NCBI GenBank assembly: GCA_033032865.1
Contig: JAWHQI010000273.1
Coordinates: 1,984,001-2,048,000, forward strand
Length of the DNA: 64,000 nucleotides
Direction of reading: 5' to 3'
Origin: Dactylorhiza incarnata
Taxonomy: Eukaryota > Streptophyta > Magnoliopsida > Asparagales > Orchidaceae
Made by a program: the position numbers and the translations under genes. The notes beneath the pieces were generated by a model, which was not told the origin of the DNA, did no database searches, and saw only the letters and a list, made by a program, of their open reading frames with translations. Below, piece after piece: positions 12,294-22,805 of the stretch; the first letter of the stretch is position 1; each line of letters opens with the position of its first letter.

Positions 12294-13166
12294 TCAGGTA
12301 AGGTTCCGGATGTTCGTTTCATTTGTAGCAACATATTTTGCAAAAACCTCTTCAATCGGAGAGAGCTTTTGCTGTTGCGGTGGAAAACCGGGTGGATTAT
12401 AATTTTGAGAAATCAAATTTGGAGGCGGAGTTAAGTTAAGAAGTTGATTAGGGGGAGGTTGATTTAAATTCATAGGACGTTGAGCATTTCCTTGGTTGCT
12501 CCATGAGAAATTCGGATGATTCCTATAACCCGCATTGTATGTGTTATTATACGGAGCGGTGTTTGGGTTATAGGAAGGCCGAGGTTGATTTCCTATGTAG
12601 TCAACATGTTCTTCAATTAAAACGTTATTAGCCCAAGGAGGAGTGGCGGAGGAAGCAGACATCTCCGCCACTTGCTTTGTTAAGCGCTCAACTTGTAAAG
12701 CCAAATATGCGTTTGCGTCTATTTCAAAAATTTTGGCCGGCTTATTAGGTCGCACTCGGGGCATGTTCCATTGATACGCATTTGTGGCCATCTCTTCGAA
12801 AAGCTCTTGAGCGGCGATCGGGGTTTTGTTATTTAATGTCCCCCCGGCGGCCGCATCAATCATTTGCCTCGTTTGGAGATTTAAGCCATTATAAAATATT
12901 TGCACTTGTTGCCAAGTGGCAAGTGCATGGTGAGGGCATCGACGCAAAAGCTCCTTGAAGCGCTCCCATGTGTCATAGAGAGTCTCAGAGTCGATTTGCA
13001 TGAAAGACGCAATATTCGTGCGCAATTTAGCGGTCTTTGAAGGCGGGAAATATTTATTAAGAAATTTTTCCACCATTTCGGCCCATGTAGTGATGGATCC
13101 CCTAGGTAGGGAGCCCAGCCACTGCTTGGCCTTAGACCACAAAAAAAAGGAAAAAGACGTAGTCAA
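12294..13166 (-). pseudogene. Element A gag, central part
   Basis: This 290-codon stretch contains the Athila/Tat gag capsid signature: KAKQWLGSLPRGSITTW (about 13-29), LYDTWERFKELLRRCPHH (about 62-79) and WQQVQIFYNGLNLQTR (about 84-99). An Asn/Pro-rich tail (about 190-270) stands in place of a zinc knuckle, as is usual in this lineage. It is joined to the upstream gag piece by a one-base shift in a run of eight T near 13150. It ends at TGA 12294-12296, which fits CGA to TGA because the same frame continues with SIKNLDNQVGQLAKM. The start codon is an artefact of the shift and is not a real initiation site. Confidence 0.88.
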
Positions 13167-13588
13167 ATAGCGTCATCGGTGACGCCATTGATCTTAAAAG
13201 TGTCGCAAATTTCAAGAAAGTAAGAGATATGTGAATTTGGATCCTCGTTCGGTTGACCATCAAAGGTCACCGATTGTTGCACCATTTGTATGATGCTGGA
13301 CTTGATCTCAAAATTATTGTTCGCCACCATGGGGTGAACAATACTCGATTGTGTGCCTTCCAAATTCGGCCGCGCATAATAGGACATGGTCCGTTGCGCG
13401 TCCTCATTAGGATTTGGCTCGTTAAGATTAGGAGGATTAAGATTATGATCCATATTTGCTGCGTTAGTGTCCCGGATCGACTCTTCGGATTCTACTTGAT
13501 TTCCCTGATCACGAGAACGGCGGTGCCTCAAGAGGGTTCGCTCGATCTCCGGATCAAAAGGAAGAATCGAAGTGCTACCTCGGGTCAT
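13163..13588 (-). pseudogene. Element A gag, N-terminal part
   Basis: This is the natural gag start (ATG at 13586-13588), about 140 bases downstream of the primer site in the sense direction. It encodes 141 residues: FDPEIERTLLRHRRSRD near the N-terminus, then NNFEIKSSIIQMVQQSV and NEDPNSHISYFLEICDTF, both standard for Athila gag, ending in GVTDDAI before TGA. In relatives an Arg follows this point, so the stop is again compatible with CGA to TGA. A frameshift follows immediately. Confidence 0.88.
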
Positions 13589-13728
13589 ACACTAAAAAGA
13601 GAAGAAGGGAAGAGGAAAAACTGAAATAAATTTTTTTTTTCTTTTTGAAATTTAGAAAAAGGAAAATAAAATAAAAAGAAACATGATAAAATTAATTGCT
13701 ATCCTCTTTTCAAAATATCTACGCAAAA

Positions 13729-13746
13729 TCCCCGGCAACGGCGCCA
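13729..13746 (-). promoter_or_regulatory. Element A primer-binding site (tRNA-Asp type)
   Basis: The minus strand reads TGGCGCCGTTGCCGGGGA, complementary to the 3' 18 bases of plant tRNA-Asp including CCA, placed 6 bases inside the 5' LTR. This is the primer site known for Athila-type elements and fixes the element's orientation. Confidence 0.93.
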
Positions 13747-13752
13747 AAAACT

Positions 13753-14993
13753 TGATATTGATTTTTCGGTTTTGAAATTTAGTGAAGATTTGAGATTTTC
13801 TCCAAAACTATATCCGATGAAGGCAAGTGTACCTTATCGTCTGTAGTATAGAATATTTAGGAATATCAAGGTCGCATTCCACGGGGGGCGTTGATTACTT
13901 CTACTTCGAGGAAAATCGCCATTATCTTATCGACGAAAATTTGATTGGTTTGTTTTTGCTTAACTAAAATTAAAACTAATTGCAAGCTAAATGAAAGGAT
14001 TAAACGAAGACAAAAATACTTAATGCTCAACCATAGTGGAGGGGGAAAAGGAAAGAAAAATCATTGCATGAAAGAAAGAGTGCTTAAGGAAAAAGAGAAC
14101 ATGAAGGAAAGAGAACTTAATTTTATTGAAAACCAAAATGATTACAAGCTTTAATTAAAGAGATTACAAGCTAGGAAGGAAAAGATTACAAGCTTTAACT
14201 AACTATTGCATAGAACTAAGAACTAGCACATTACATGAATTAAAAAGGAACAACATGAAATTGAAAAGCATGAGAAAGCATTGAAAAACATCACTAACAG
14301 CTCTAGCAGCACCTCCCCCACTCCATAATTCTAAACCCTGGACTCAAGGAGAGCCTCTGAATTTATAGGAAAAATTTTCAGATTACACGCCCTCGGTCAC
14401 GGGCATGACCAAGGACGTGACTGCACTATTCACATCGGATCCGACAGCGGCGTGGGCTTTCTGGACGGTGCGGCGAAAAGTGACATGTCACGGGCGTGAC
14501 ATGTCGGGTCACGGCCGTGACTTTGGAAGGCTGCATTAAATGCGGCGTGGGATGGAATTTGGTGCGGCGGCAGAGCAGAGATCACGATGGAAAGTCACGG
14601 CCATGACATATGGGTCACGGGCGTGACTTAGGTTGACTTCTCGACAGCATCTTCACGTCTCGGCGGCGGCTCCACGTGGAAGATTCTAAGTTTACATGCC
14701 CTTGGTCACGGGCGTGACCTAGGGCGTGACTTGGTGTGGGCTAGCTCAGACAGCGCGACATCCTTCTGGACTGATCTTTAGGTTACACGCCCTTGGTCAC
14801 GGGCGTGACTGAGGGCGTGACATGCCATTTTTCCCTATTTTTCCCAAAATTCTGCAAATATTGAAATTAAGCTAAGTTAGAATCAAAATTACAAAAAGAA
14901 CTACTTATAACCTAAAATTAACATAAAAAGGAAAATTCATATTAAATATTTACAAAATTTCCTATTAAAAAGTTATAAAAATACTACTTATCA
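13753..14993 (-). repeat. Element A 5' LTR
   Basis: A 1241-bp LTR matching 5315-6573. The palindromic ACACGCCC/GGGCGTG blocks lie at about 14380-14420, 14480-14525, 14595-14630, 14695-14735 and 14785-14825. The 69-codon ORF at 13945-14154 occurs in both LTRs. It is Lys-rich without a known domain and I treat it as chance. Confidence 0.92.
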
Positions 14994-14998
14994 TTTAT

Positions 14999-15668
14999 AA
15001 CAAAATGAAATGTGGGTTAATGATCATTCTTTTCATACATGTTACTAGTAACTTAGGTCATATGATTTTGGGAATTGTTTCTAAGTATAGATCATGCATT
15101 GGATAAAGAGGGTTGACTGGTCCTTGAAAGAATAGGGAACTGAAATCATCTTATCTTGGTGTAAAGCCAAGAGGTGGGATTGATAAGATGATAAATTGAT
15201 CTTTTGGGCCCCTACTCTTAGTTCAAATCTCAAATAGGCCTCACTAAAATCAGCTCTCTAATTGTCCCGCTCATAGGAAATCGGCATGGCATGGAATCCC
15301 TGCGCTCTAGAGTGATTGAGATTGAGAGAAGAAGTATCTTTAAATTAAGTAAAGAATTTAATATTTTACTACTCGATGAAAACATCTAGTTTATACTAAA
15401 CAAAATGCATATATATTATATTCTCAGTTTTCTTACATTTATAAGTAACAAATCAAAGTATCAAGTTATTATTGTTTGGGAATAACATACCTATTTATAA
15501 ACAACATGATAATAGAATGAGTGGTAAAGAACGGTAATTACATGGACCTATGCTAAATATAAATATAAAACTTAATACACGGCAAACTTCTATACCACAA
15601 TGATAAGTGTGCTTGCCTAAAAAGTATGCAAATCCTATCACTATCCGTATTGCGATGGGAGCGTATCA
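14999..15668 (+). mobile_element. Right part of the old Athila/Tat-type LTR
   Basis: This continues the LTR interrupted by element A. It shares blocks with 20830-21250 (for example TAGGCCTCACTAAAATCA against TAGGCTTCTCTAAAATCA, and ATAAGTGTGCTTGCCT against ATAGGTGCGCTTGCCT) and ends TATCA. The spacing to the following primer site equals that in element A. Confidence 0.6.
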
Positions 15669-15674
15669 AGTTTT

Positions 15675-15692
15675 CAGCATCATTGTCGGGGA
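15675..15692 (+). promoter_or_regulatory. Degenerate tRNA-Asp primer-binding site
   Basis: CAGCATCATTGTCGGGGA differs from the element A primer site at six positions, all transitions and five of them C-to-T or G-to-A. It sits 6 bases after the TATCA end, as in element A. This supports a plus-strand Athila/Tat-type element decayed by cytosine deamination. Confidence 0.6.
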
Positions 15693-16949
15693 CTGGTTGT
15701 GAAATTTATTGATTAACCAGACTACTTGTAATATCTAAAAAGCATTCATTTCTATTGATTATGCCAAAAAAAATTGGTGTTTTTGTTTGTTTGCATTTGT
15801 TTAATTATACAACTTAGATTTTTTTTCACTTGAACTTATTGATTATTGAGAAAGTCATAAGCAGTCAATTTCAAGCACAAGGATTGCAACAAAAAATTTA
15901 TTATGATGAGGCCTCTATGCTCAGAGAGACATCTTGAGGAGTTAGAAAAGAAAACAAGAAGGTTATTTCATTGTCAAGCAAAGTAAATTCAGAGATCTGA
16001 AAGTCTAGAGAAATATTACAAATCAATGGAAGACGAGTTTTCAAGATCTTTATTTATTTACAATAATATTTTTGTGAGGTGCAAATTTATTTAAAATTTG
16101 TGAGAGAGAAATTCAAAATTTTGCACTTATTAGAAATCTATCATAAAATATTGAATGGTCGAATTTTCCTTGCCATTTTCATTATTTAGACAAGGGCATC
16201 GTCGAACTATATTTTATGGAATTTATTTTCCAGATATTTATTTCATGCTTTGTAATTTTTTGTGGCATCTTGTGGTTTCGCTTTCTCTTTCATTTCGGAA
16301 ATTTAAATTTATTTTATTGAGACTTTTGTGTCCAAATTATCATTTAAATCTGCTTATGCCTTTTTTCTCAATTAAGAATTTGATTTTAAAATACTCTATG
16401 TTGTATAATTTTTATTCTCACAATTTTCTTTATCAAAAACTAATATATACATATATATATATATATATTTCAAGTGTACTTTGAATTTGTTTTGTCTTGG
16501 GGTTCTCCTTTCGATTTTGGTTTTACTATTTTCTTGATATATATTTTTGTTCTTCGATGTAAATTTTAATCTTATATCTGGCAATTTTAATCCTCCCCTT
16601 GTTTATTCAATTTGCCTAAATGGTTGGTTGCCTTTCATGCCTTGAGTTTTTATAATATCTCCCTATTTACAAATTACTTGAAAAAAATGTTTCCTCAAAA
16701 TTTTATACAGGTAAATCATAAATTATCATCATATTGAACACTTATATTTTAAAACTCACCCAATTTAGGGAAGACATTGTCTAACTTAAGTGTGGCGGAG
16801 TTCATATCTAAATTGATCAAATTTTGGTAGAATTATTTATTGGATATTGTATTGAATAAAATCATTTTTATAAGTTGATTCTTATATTTCAATGTTTTCT
16901 TTTATTATGAAAGTTTAGAACTTTGTTATGTTTTGAGTAAACATTAAAT
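15693..16949 (+). other. Decayed leader or gag start of the old Athila/Tat element, then AT-rich DNA
   Basis: After the primer site the only readable piece is an Arg/Lys-rich stretch RHLEELEKKTRRLFHCQAK (about 15921-15977), which might be a gag N-terminus but is too short to assign. An (AT)n dinucleotide run lies at about 16444-16470. ORFs at 16155-16484 (+) and 16396-16584 (-) are low-complexity and unsupported. Confidence 0.35.
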
Positions 16950-18226
16950 CTGTTAGAATTTTAGTTTTATTGTCTTAAAGCAAAAGTACTCTCTCCATAT
17001 TTGATTGGCTATAACTTATGACAAATGCAAAAACTTAATTCTATATATACTAGAAACAAAGGTTTAAAAGTATGGTTAGTAGTAAATAAATGATCTGGGC
17101 CATCTTTTGAAAATAGTTTTAGCCATTGAACTGTAACCGACATATCTTACCGCTACTACCCACTTTGAGCCTTATTGCCCTTTTCCTTTGAAAAATCATT
17201 AAAATATATGTTCACCAAGGCCAAAATTTCCATTCCTAAAAATCACAACTAATATAAAGCACTTATTCTATTTATTTTAAGTAAGGATGAGATTTGTAAA
17301 TTTTTGAAAAAAAAGGAAGGAAAAAGAAAATTAGGAAAATGAGAAAGATACAAACAAAACATTTAACTGTATATCTCTTCTTTCATGAAAAAGTATACTG
17401 AGTGGGGAAAATAAAATAAAAAATTAACACCCCACAAACATAAATAAGTGTGAGGGTGTTATATTTTTGGAGCGTGGATGTGATCTCTTACTTAAATAAA
17501 AAGTGCTCAACCTATGCTTAATTTGTGATTAAGTTTGCTACCATTGATATATCATTCTCTACTCACCTAAGCCTCATTACAACTTATTAAAGACCTAATG
17601 ATCTTTATTCTAACCATTGTATTTTGAATATGTTGAAAACATATTATTTCTAAGGGTTAGTATGTGTATAATTGATATTGTATATAGAGAAGGATTTTAT
17701 GACTCAAAGTATACAGATGCGGAACTAACTATATATAAGTTAATGATATGAAGAGATGATGATTAAAATTATTTTTACTCTCATTTAGTATACGATTAAG
17801 TTATATGAAAAATTTCTATGTTATGGTGTTGTGTGTGTCATGATAGTTCAATCTTGTATGTACATCGGAGAGTCATAAGACACTTTACTAAGGCTCTTTG
17901 AAATTTATTGAACATACAAAGATATAAGTCGGTATAGAAAAGGAAAAATTATTTGCATTTGTACGCCTTCGATTTCTAGCGAAATAGAAATCAAAATTGT
18001 GTAAACACTCTTTAATATAATACAATCATGTATCTTTTTGTGTCTACTTGATTTCTTTCATTTGGCATAAAATTCAAATATTGCAAATTACAATATTCTC
18101 TAATTTTTGCTAAATTGGTATTTCGCTCTCTTTTATTTGAAAACAATTTAGCAAATTGCTTAAACTTATATAAAGAATTTTTATTCCCTTATTCACCCCC
18201 CTCAAAGGGCGCCTATCGATCCAACA
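16950..18226 (+). repeat. Putative Sirevirus-type LTR (only the 3' end is secure)
   Basis: The 3' end is supported. TTCACCCCCCTCAAAGGGCG...CCAACA mirrors the LTR termini of Sireviruses D and E (GGCGCCCTTAGAGGGG... near their other end), and a tRNA-Met primer site follows two bases later. The start at TGTTAGAAT (16950) would give 1277 bp, near the length of the D LTR, but no partner LTR or target duplication is present to confirm it. Confidence 0.45.
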
Positions 18227-18228
18227 CG

Positions 18229-18239
18229 TGGTATCAGAG
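18229..18239 (+). promoter_or_regulatory. Primer-binding site (initiator tRNA-Met)
   Basis: TGGTATCAGAG matches the first 11 bases of the standard copia primer site TGGTATCAGAGC; the twelfth base is G. It lies two bases after the LTR end and 36 bases before the gag start codon. Confidence 0.85.
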
Positions 18240-18275
18240 GTAGGTTATTCCAAATTGGTTTAAAAACCAGGAATA

Positions 18276-19400
18276 ATGGCGTCTTATGATCTCGCTTTTT
18301 CCGATGGTCAGGGAATTAGCAGAACTCCACTATTTACTGTGGCAGATTATAATTATTGGAAAAATAGGATGCGATGTTTTTCTATGACCCTAGATATTAA
18401 GGTATGGAATATGGTAGAAGAGGAATACTCTCCTCCTACAATTGTAGTTGGAGAGGTAACATTAGAAAAACCTAAGAATAAATGGGATGATAGGGATAAA
18501 TTTAAATGCAAAAATAATGACAAGGCCATGAATGCTTTATTTTGTGCGTTAGATAGAAATGAATTTAATAGAATTTCTGCATGTATTACTACATATGATA
18601 TATGGAATCATTTGGACATTACTCATGAAGGTACATGGTAGGTTAAAGATTCAAAGCTTTTCCAACTGGAGTCAGAATATGAAAAGTTCTGGATGGATGA
18701 AAGTGAAGATATTATTGTAATGTACTTGCGCTTCACCAAGATCATCAATGTCTCCAAAGCTCTTGGAAAGTCCTTCTCCAACGATGACTTGGTCCGAAAG
18801 TTTCTTCGATCTCTTCCTCCAAAATTCAATACAAAGGTGACGGCTATCTCGGAGTCGCACAATCTAAGAACGCTCCAGGTTGAGAGCCTCATTAGGAATC
18901 TCAAAACCCATGAGGTTGAACTCAAAATCCAATACGATAAATACAACAAGGAGCCAAAGAAAAAGGCGTTGACAATAAAATCAAAGAAGGAGTGCCATGA
19001 GGATGAAGATGAAGAGATTCTCTTGGTAAAGAACTTCCGAAAGTTCATGCGAAATTCGGAAAGGAGAAACACCTTCCGGAAATTTTTCCAAAAGGATGCA
19101 AGATGGAAAGGGTCATCTTCAAAGAAGGAAAAGGAGAGCGACGATGAAGAAGAAAGCCCTCCACCGGAATGTTATCATTGCAGGAAGACCGGGCATATTC
19201 ATAGCCAATGCCCAAAATACTTGAAGGAGAAAAAGGAAAAGCAGCACAAAGGGAAGGAAAACGGAATGTACTAAAAGCTGAAATATGGGATGACTCCTCC
19301 TCCTTCAAAGAATCAAGCGGGTCTTCATCAAGCGACGATGAGAAAGCATATGAATATGCTTTACAGCATATAAGGATGATGGAAGATCTTCCTGAGCTAC
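18276..19400 (+). pseudogene. Sirevirus gag fragment
   Basis: ATG at 18276 starts MASYDLAFSDGQGISR, matching the start of the D gag. Following motifs are YNYWKNRMRCF (about 28-38), NALFCALDRNEFNRI and LVRKFLRSLPPKFNTKVTAI. A zinc knuckle CYHCRKTGHIHSQC lies near 19172-19213, with all four C/C/H/C ligands present. One in-frame TAG at 18639-18641 replaces a Gln found in D. Another stop at 19272 follows a shift, after which LKAEIWDDSSS continues in another frame. Homology to Sirevirus gag is lost near 19390, well before protease, so this is a 5' truncated-downstream copy. Whether deletion or a later insertion removed the rest cannot be seen. Confidence 0.85.
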
Positions 19401-19439
19401 ATGGTGTCTTACACCATCACAGATTAGGCTGGGCCAGTA

Positions 19440-20059
19440 GCATATAGGTTAAAGCTACCACTAGAGTTGGTAAATATGCATGGTGTGTTTATCATCTCCT
19501 CACTCTGATGAGCCCTACTCCAACTAGACTAGCATGTGTATACCACATCAAAGCCCATATAATCTCATAGATCTATGAAATTGTGACCAGTGCAGATCTT
19601 GGATACTAAGATGAGGATGTTGTGGAAGAAAAAGGTTTCCCTGGTCATGGTATTATAGCAAAATCATGGGCAGGAAGAGTACATCTGAGAACCTATAGAT
19701 CTTATGCCTCAACGATACCCAGAGCTATTCATTGGAGCTACATCCCTAACCTTCTTATTTTCTTTTTACCCCTAGACCTAACCATAATTTTGAGGACAAA
19801 AATAGTTTTTGACCTTTTGTATTTGAAACATCGCCTTTCTTTTAGGTACCCTAGGAGTTTTAGGGCACCTCCTTAGGGATCACAAAGTGATCGGATGGCT
19901 TAGTGCACTCAGAAGACCTTGAGTGGTCCCAAGGATTCCCTAGCTCATTTAGTAAGTTGGGGTTAATCCTAGTCTCACTGATGAACATATAATTATAGAA
20001 ATTTTATATTTAATTTCATCATCATTTTTCATAAATAAAATACATTTTTCATGTGATAT
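19440..20059 (+). pseudogene. Chromovirus integrase C-terminal relict
   Basis: Near 19670-19745 one frame reads GQEEYI-stop-EPIDLMPQRYPELF, resembling the end of a Tekay/Del chromodomain (EEATWEP...M..RYPELF). It is followed by PNHNFEDK-like sequence near 19785, typical of the extreme polyprotein end, and then by unreadable DNA. It is on the same strand as the chromovirus gag relict at 3050-4430, so both could be the ends of one very old element, but the sequence alone does not prove this. Confidence 0.5.
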
Positions 20060-21250
20060 TGACTGTTTTCTTATTTTAGGACTATGTGGCGAGAATCAGG
20101 TGTTAGACTAGTAGAAGAAAGTAGTTAGCACAAAAAATCCTTGAAGATTATAGAATTCACTTTTTGGCACATGACCCACGATACATGATCATGTGTTTTG
20201 CTTGTGTCATGGTTGGAGATGGTTCTAGGATGGTTTGCCCACAAAATAGCACAACTTTTTAGGCACACACCCAGAGGGATGTGTTTGTGTGATGAGTATG
20301 CGCGCAATTGAATATTGAATGAGGATGGGGGACACGTCTGGAGCCTGGGGACACGACAGATGGTGTACATGCCCGTTGGTACATGACTGTGTGCGCAAAC
20401 CGTGTGTCATTATAATTTCAGGAAATAATCCAAGGATGCGAATAGAGGCTAGAGCCACGATGAATGGGGCACAAGCCTGTGTGCACTTGACTATATGCAC
20501 TCTATTTCACCGAATCTATAAATAGACAGAGGACATACAGTTTTAGAGAGAATTGGAGAGAGGGTATTCTTGTATTTGAGATACTTGTGGCCAAACTTCT
20601 AGGGGAAGGAAGGAATTCCAAGGGCGAAGGAGAGTTTAAGAGGCAAGTATTCATGTTTATTTCATTATCCTCTTAGATCACCCTAGTCTAAGGATTCTCC
20701 TCTCATATCCCCTCGTATTGGTATTTCATCATGTAATCTTTATAATATCTATGTTTCTTTTATGAATTTTAGAAGTAATTTATCAGTTTCTTTAATGATT
20801 TGATTAATCTCCTTTTATACTATGTCTTTTAACGCTCAATGAACCGTGATTTCATACACCTTGATAGGGTTCAAAGAATGGTAAAGCAATCTTTAGGGCC
20901 CTTACACATAATCCAAATCTTAGGTAGGCTTCTCTAAAATCATAGCACAGGTGCTATCTTGCATAGGGAGACAAGAGTGATAAAGAATCCTATAGAGTAG
21001 ATCAAAATCAAACATTACTTCTCTTTCTTAAAAAACCTTTATTTTGTAATGACTGTACATAGCCATTACTGTCCAAAGATAATCATAGTAAGATAACGAG
21101 AGAATAGAAGTAGGTTAAGTGAGGAGCAAACTCATTGGCCAAAGATAAATGTGAACATTGATATAATAAAAAACTCAAATACCTAATTATAGGTGCGCTT
21201 GCCTGAAAGCACATAAATCTATTGCTAATATCAAAATTTAAAGGTGCATG
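20060..21250 (+). mobile_element. Relict Athila/Tat-type LTR
   Basis: It has the layout of the LTR at 4431-15668: palindrome-rich GC islands (for example CACATGACC and GTCATG words at 20165-20215, ACACGTCTGGAGC near 20332), a TATA box CTATAAATAGAC (about 20516) and the terminal block ATAGGTGCGCTTGCCT (about 21190). Homology to 15185-15260 is plain by eye. It seems to end near ATATCA at 21228-21233. No convincing primer site follows, and neither boundary has a recognisable target duplication. Confidence 0.5.
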
Positions 21251-21522
21251 TCACTCACCCTAGGAGTTGATAGTGAACTTAAAAACCCTTTGATCTCATT
21301 AGTGGCCTAGGTGCACCCCTGAGATCACAAGGAGCTGACCTATCTAGGATTAGCTCATCTCAACACCTTATTGTTTGATTTAGCTAATAATTGGTACATA
21401 GGGACCTCTACCACCTCAGTGGGTTAGACTAACCCTAGTGGACCCTCAATGGGCTCAAGTAATCCCTAGAGACTCCACTTCATCCAAGGGTTAAGTCCAG
21501 TCAATCGTTGCTTGGTCAACCT
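21251..21522. other. Unassigned spacer before element E
   Basis: GC is moderate and there is no ORF or repeat. The last five bases (AACCT, 21518-21522) would be E's left target duplication, but the right copy is outside the window. Confidence 0.4.
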
Positions 21523-22724
21523 TGTTAGTTTTTATGGCGCCCTAAGAGGGCGTGGGGGGGGGGGGGGGGGGGGTTATTAAGGGGTTTACAAATTTTAAAT
21601 AAAATAGAGTAATTTTTGAGTTAATTGTAGAAAATAAAACTTTCTAGATTATGTTGCTAACGCCGACATCAGTTTTAACGCTGGGGGTTAGCTCTCCAGA
21701 AAATAAAACTCCTCGAAAAAGGGCCAAAGTGATTTTTCAAAAAAATTCTTTAATGAAATAAAATCTAAGAAATTCAGATAGGATGAACACAATGATTATA
21801 TTTCAAAAGATAATTACAAAGATAATAATTTCAATAACACTTGAAATATAGGCGACAAAGAAAAAATCACTTTTTGTTTCTTCACTGGCCCTTCTCCCAA
21901 GGACCGGCTAGTTATAGCCTATCTAACCCAATATACGACCTCTAGCCCCCCCCCCCCCCCTTGGTTAACACCTAGACCTAGTCGCCACACACATGATTAT
22001 GAATTCCCGTTAAATCTCACAAGGCCTAGTTACCAACAATCACGACAAATTTACTATTATCACGAAAAGAAAAAGGAATAATATAATATAAAATCTGAAA
22101 TGAAAAATCCCTATATTAAGGAGCTCAGAAGGAGATGATGAAGAAACACCTTGAACATTATCAGAGTTGAAGTTTGCGTCCAACTTGAATTTTACTTTTT
22201 GAAATCTCCTTCTAACTCTTGATCTTCAAAAATGGATGTGCTCAGGAACTTAGAGATGAAGGCTCTCATGAAAGATTGAAGATATTCAGCATTATGTATG
22301 GAATGAGAATCTCCTTTCCTTTAAATAGACACTAGAATCTAATGCCAACATTAAGCTTAATGCCAGCATTATTAGATTGTGTACGACCTTGACTGAAACC
22401 GTGCAACTATCGAAGTCAGGGCAGAACATGTAAGAACATGGTCTAACACTTGCGTTAGCTCGTAACACTCGCATTAGCTTATGATATCTATCTTGATGAC
22501 ATTCCCTTCATGACGACATCCCATCTCAATGATATCCCTTCTTGACGATAAGTTAAAGTTGGGCGTTAGCTCTCTTTCCATAGGATCATCTCCATTCAAC
22601 ATTCTAATCATAAGGATGTTGTACCTATAGTTCCTTCACACTATAAACACATGACAAGCAAGATCAAATACAACGTGGGATTTGTTATTCTCAAACAAAG
22701 AGATAGGGAATGCATGCTCTAACA
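21523..22724 (-). repeat. Element E 3' LTR
   Basis: Starts TGTTAG, ends CTAACA, 1202 bp, and is colinear with the D LTR in its terminal features (GGCGCCCTAAGAGGGCG followed by a run of 20 G at 21554-21573). A run of 15 C sits at 21946-21960. Short dyads based on GCTAACGC and its complement recur at about 21657-21697, 22338-22376 and 22443-22481. The 5' partner lies outside the window. Confidence 0.8.
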
Positions 22725-22740
22725 ATCTCCCTCTTTTGAT
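22725..22740 (-). promoter_or_regulatory. Element E polypurine tract
   Basis: The minus strand reads ATCAAAAGAGGGAGAT directly against the LTR, equivalent to the D tract at 41358-41372. Further purine-rich copies occur at about 28247-28265 and 28298-28345, across the element B insertion. Confidence 0.75.
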
Positions 22741-22805
22741 AATAACAAATCCCCTATGAAGAAATCAACTATTAATAAAAAAAGGCATTTATAGTATATG
22801 ATAAG

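Larger units (their letters stand above)
5315..14993 (-). mobile_element. Element A: near-complete Athila-like Ty3/gypsy retrotransposon
   Basis: The element is bounded by LTRs beginning TGATA and ending TATCA and flanked by an exact 5-bp duplication TTTAT (5310-5314 and 14994-14998). Read on the minus strand the order is 5' LTR, tRNA-Asp primer site, gag, aspartic protease, reverse transcriptase, RNase H, integrase, a long 3' non-coding region, polypurine tract and 3' LTR. That order and the gag/RT sequences fit the Athila lineage of Ty3/gypsy. The two LTRs differ by roughly 3 in 100 bases in the stretches I aligned by eye, so insertion is not recent. Coding capacity is lost through five in-frame stops and at least two frameshifts. 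No Athila-type envelope-like ORF is visible between integrase and the 3' LTR. Confidence 0.93.

Noticed and set aside
13945..14154. Lys-rich 69-codon ORF repeated at 5507-5716
   Set aside because: It is repeated only because both LTRs of element A contain it, lies antisense to the element, and has no domain.
18229..18239. tRNA-like sequence (also 49889-49900 and 13729-13746)
   Set aside because: These are primer-binding sites complementary to tRNA 3' ends; no full cloverleaf surrounds them.
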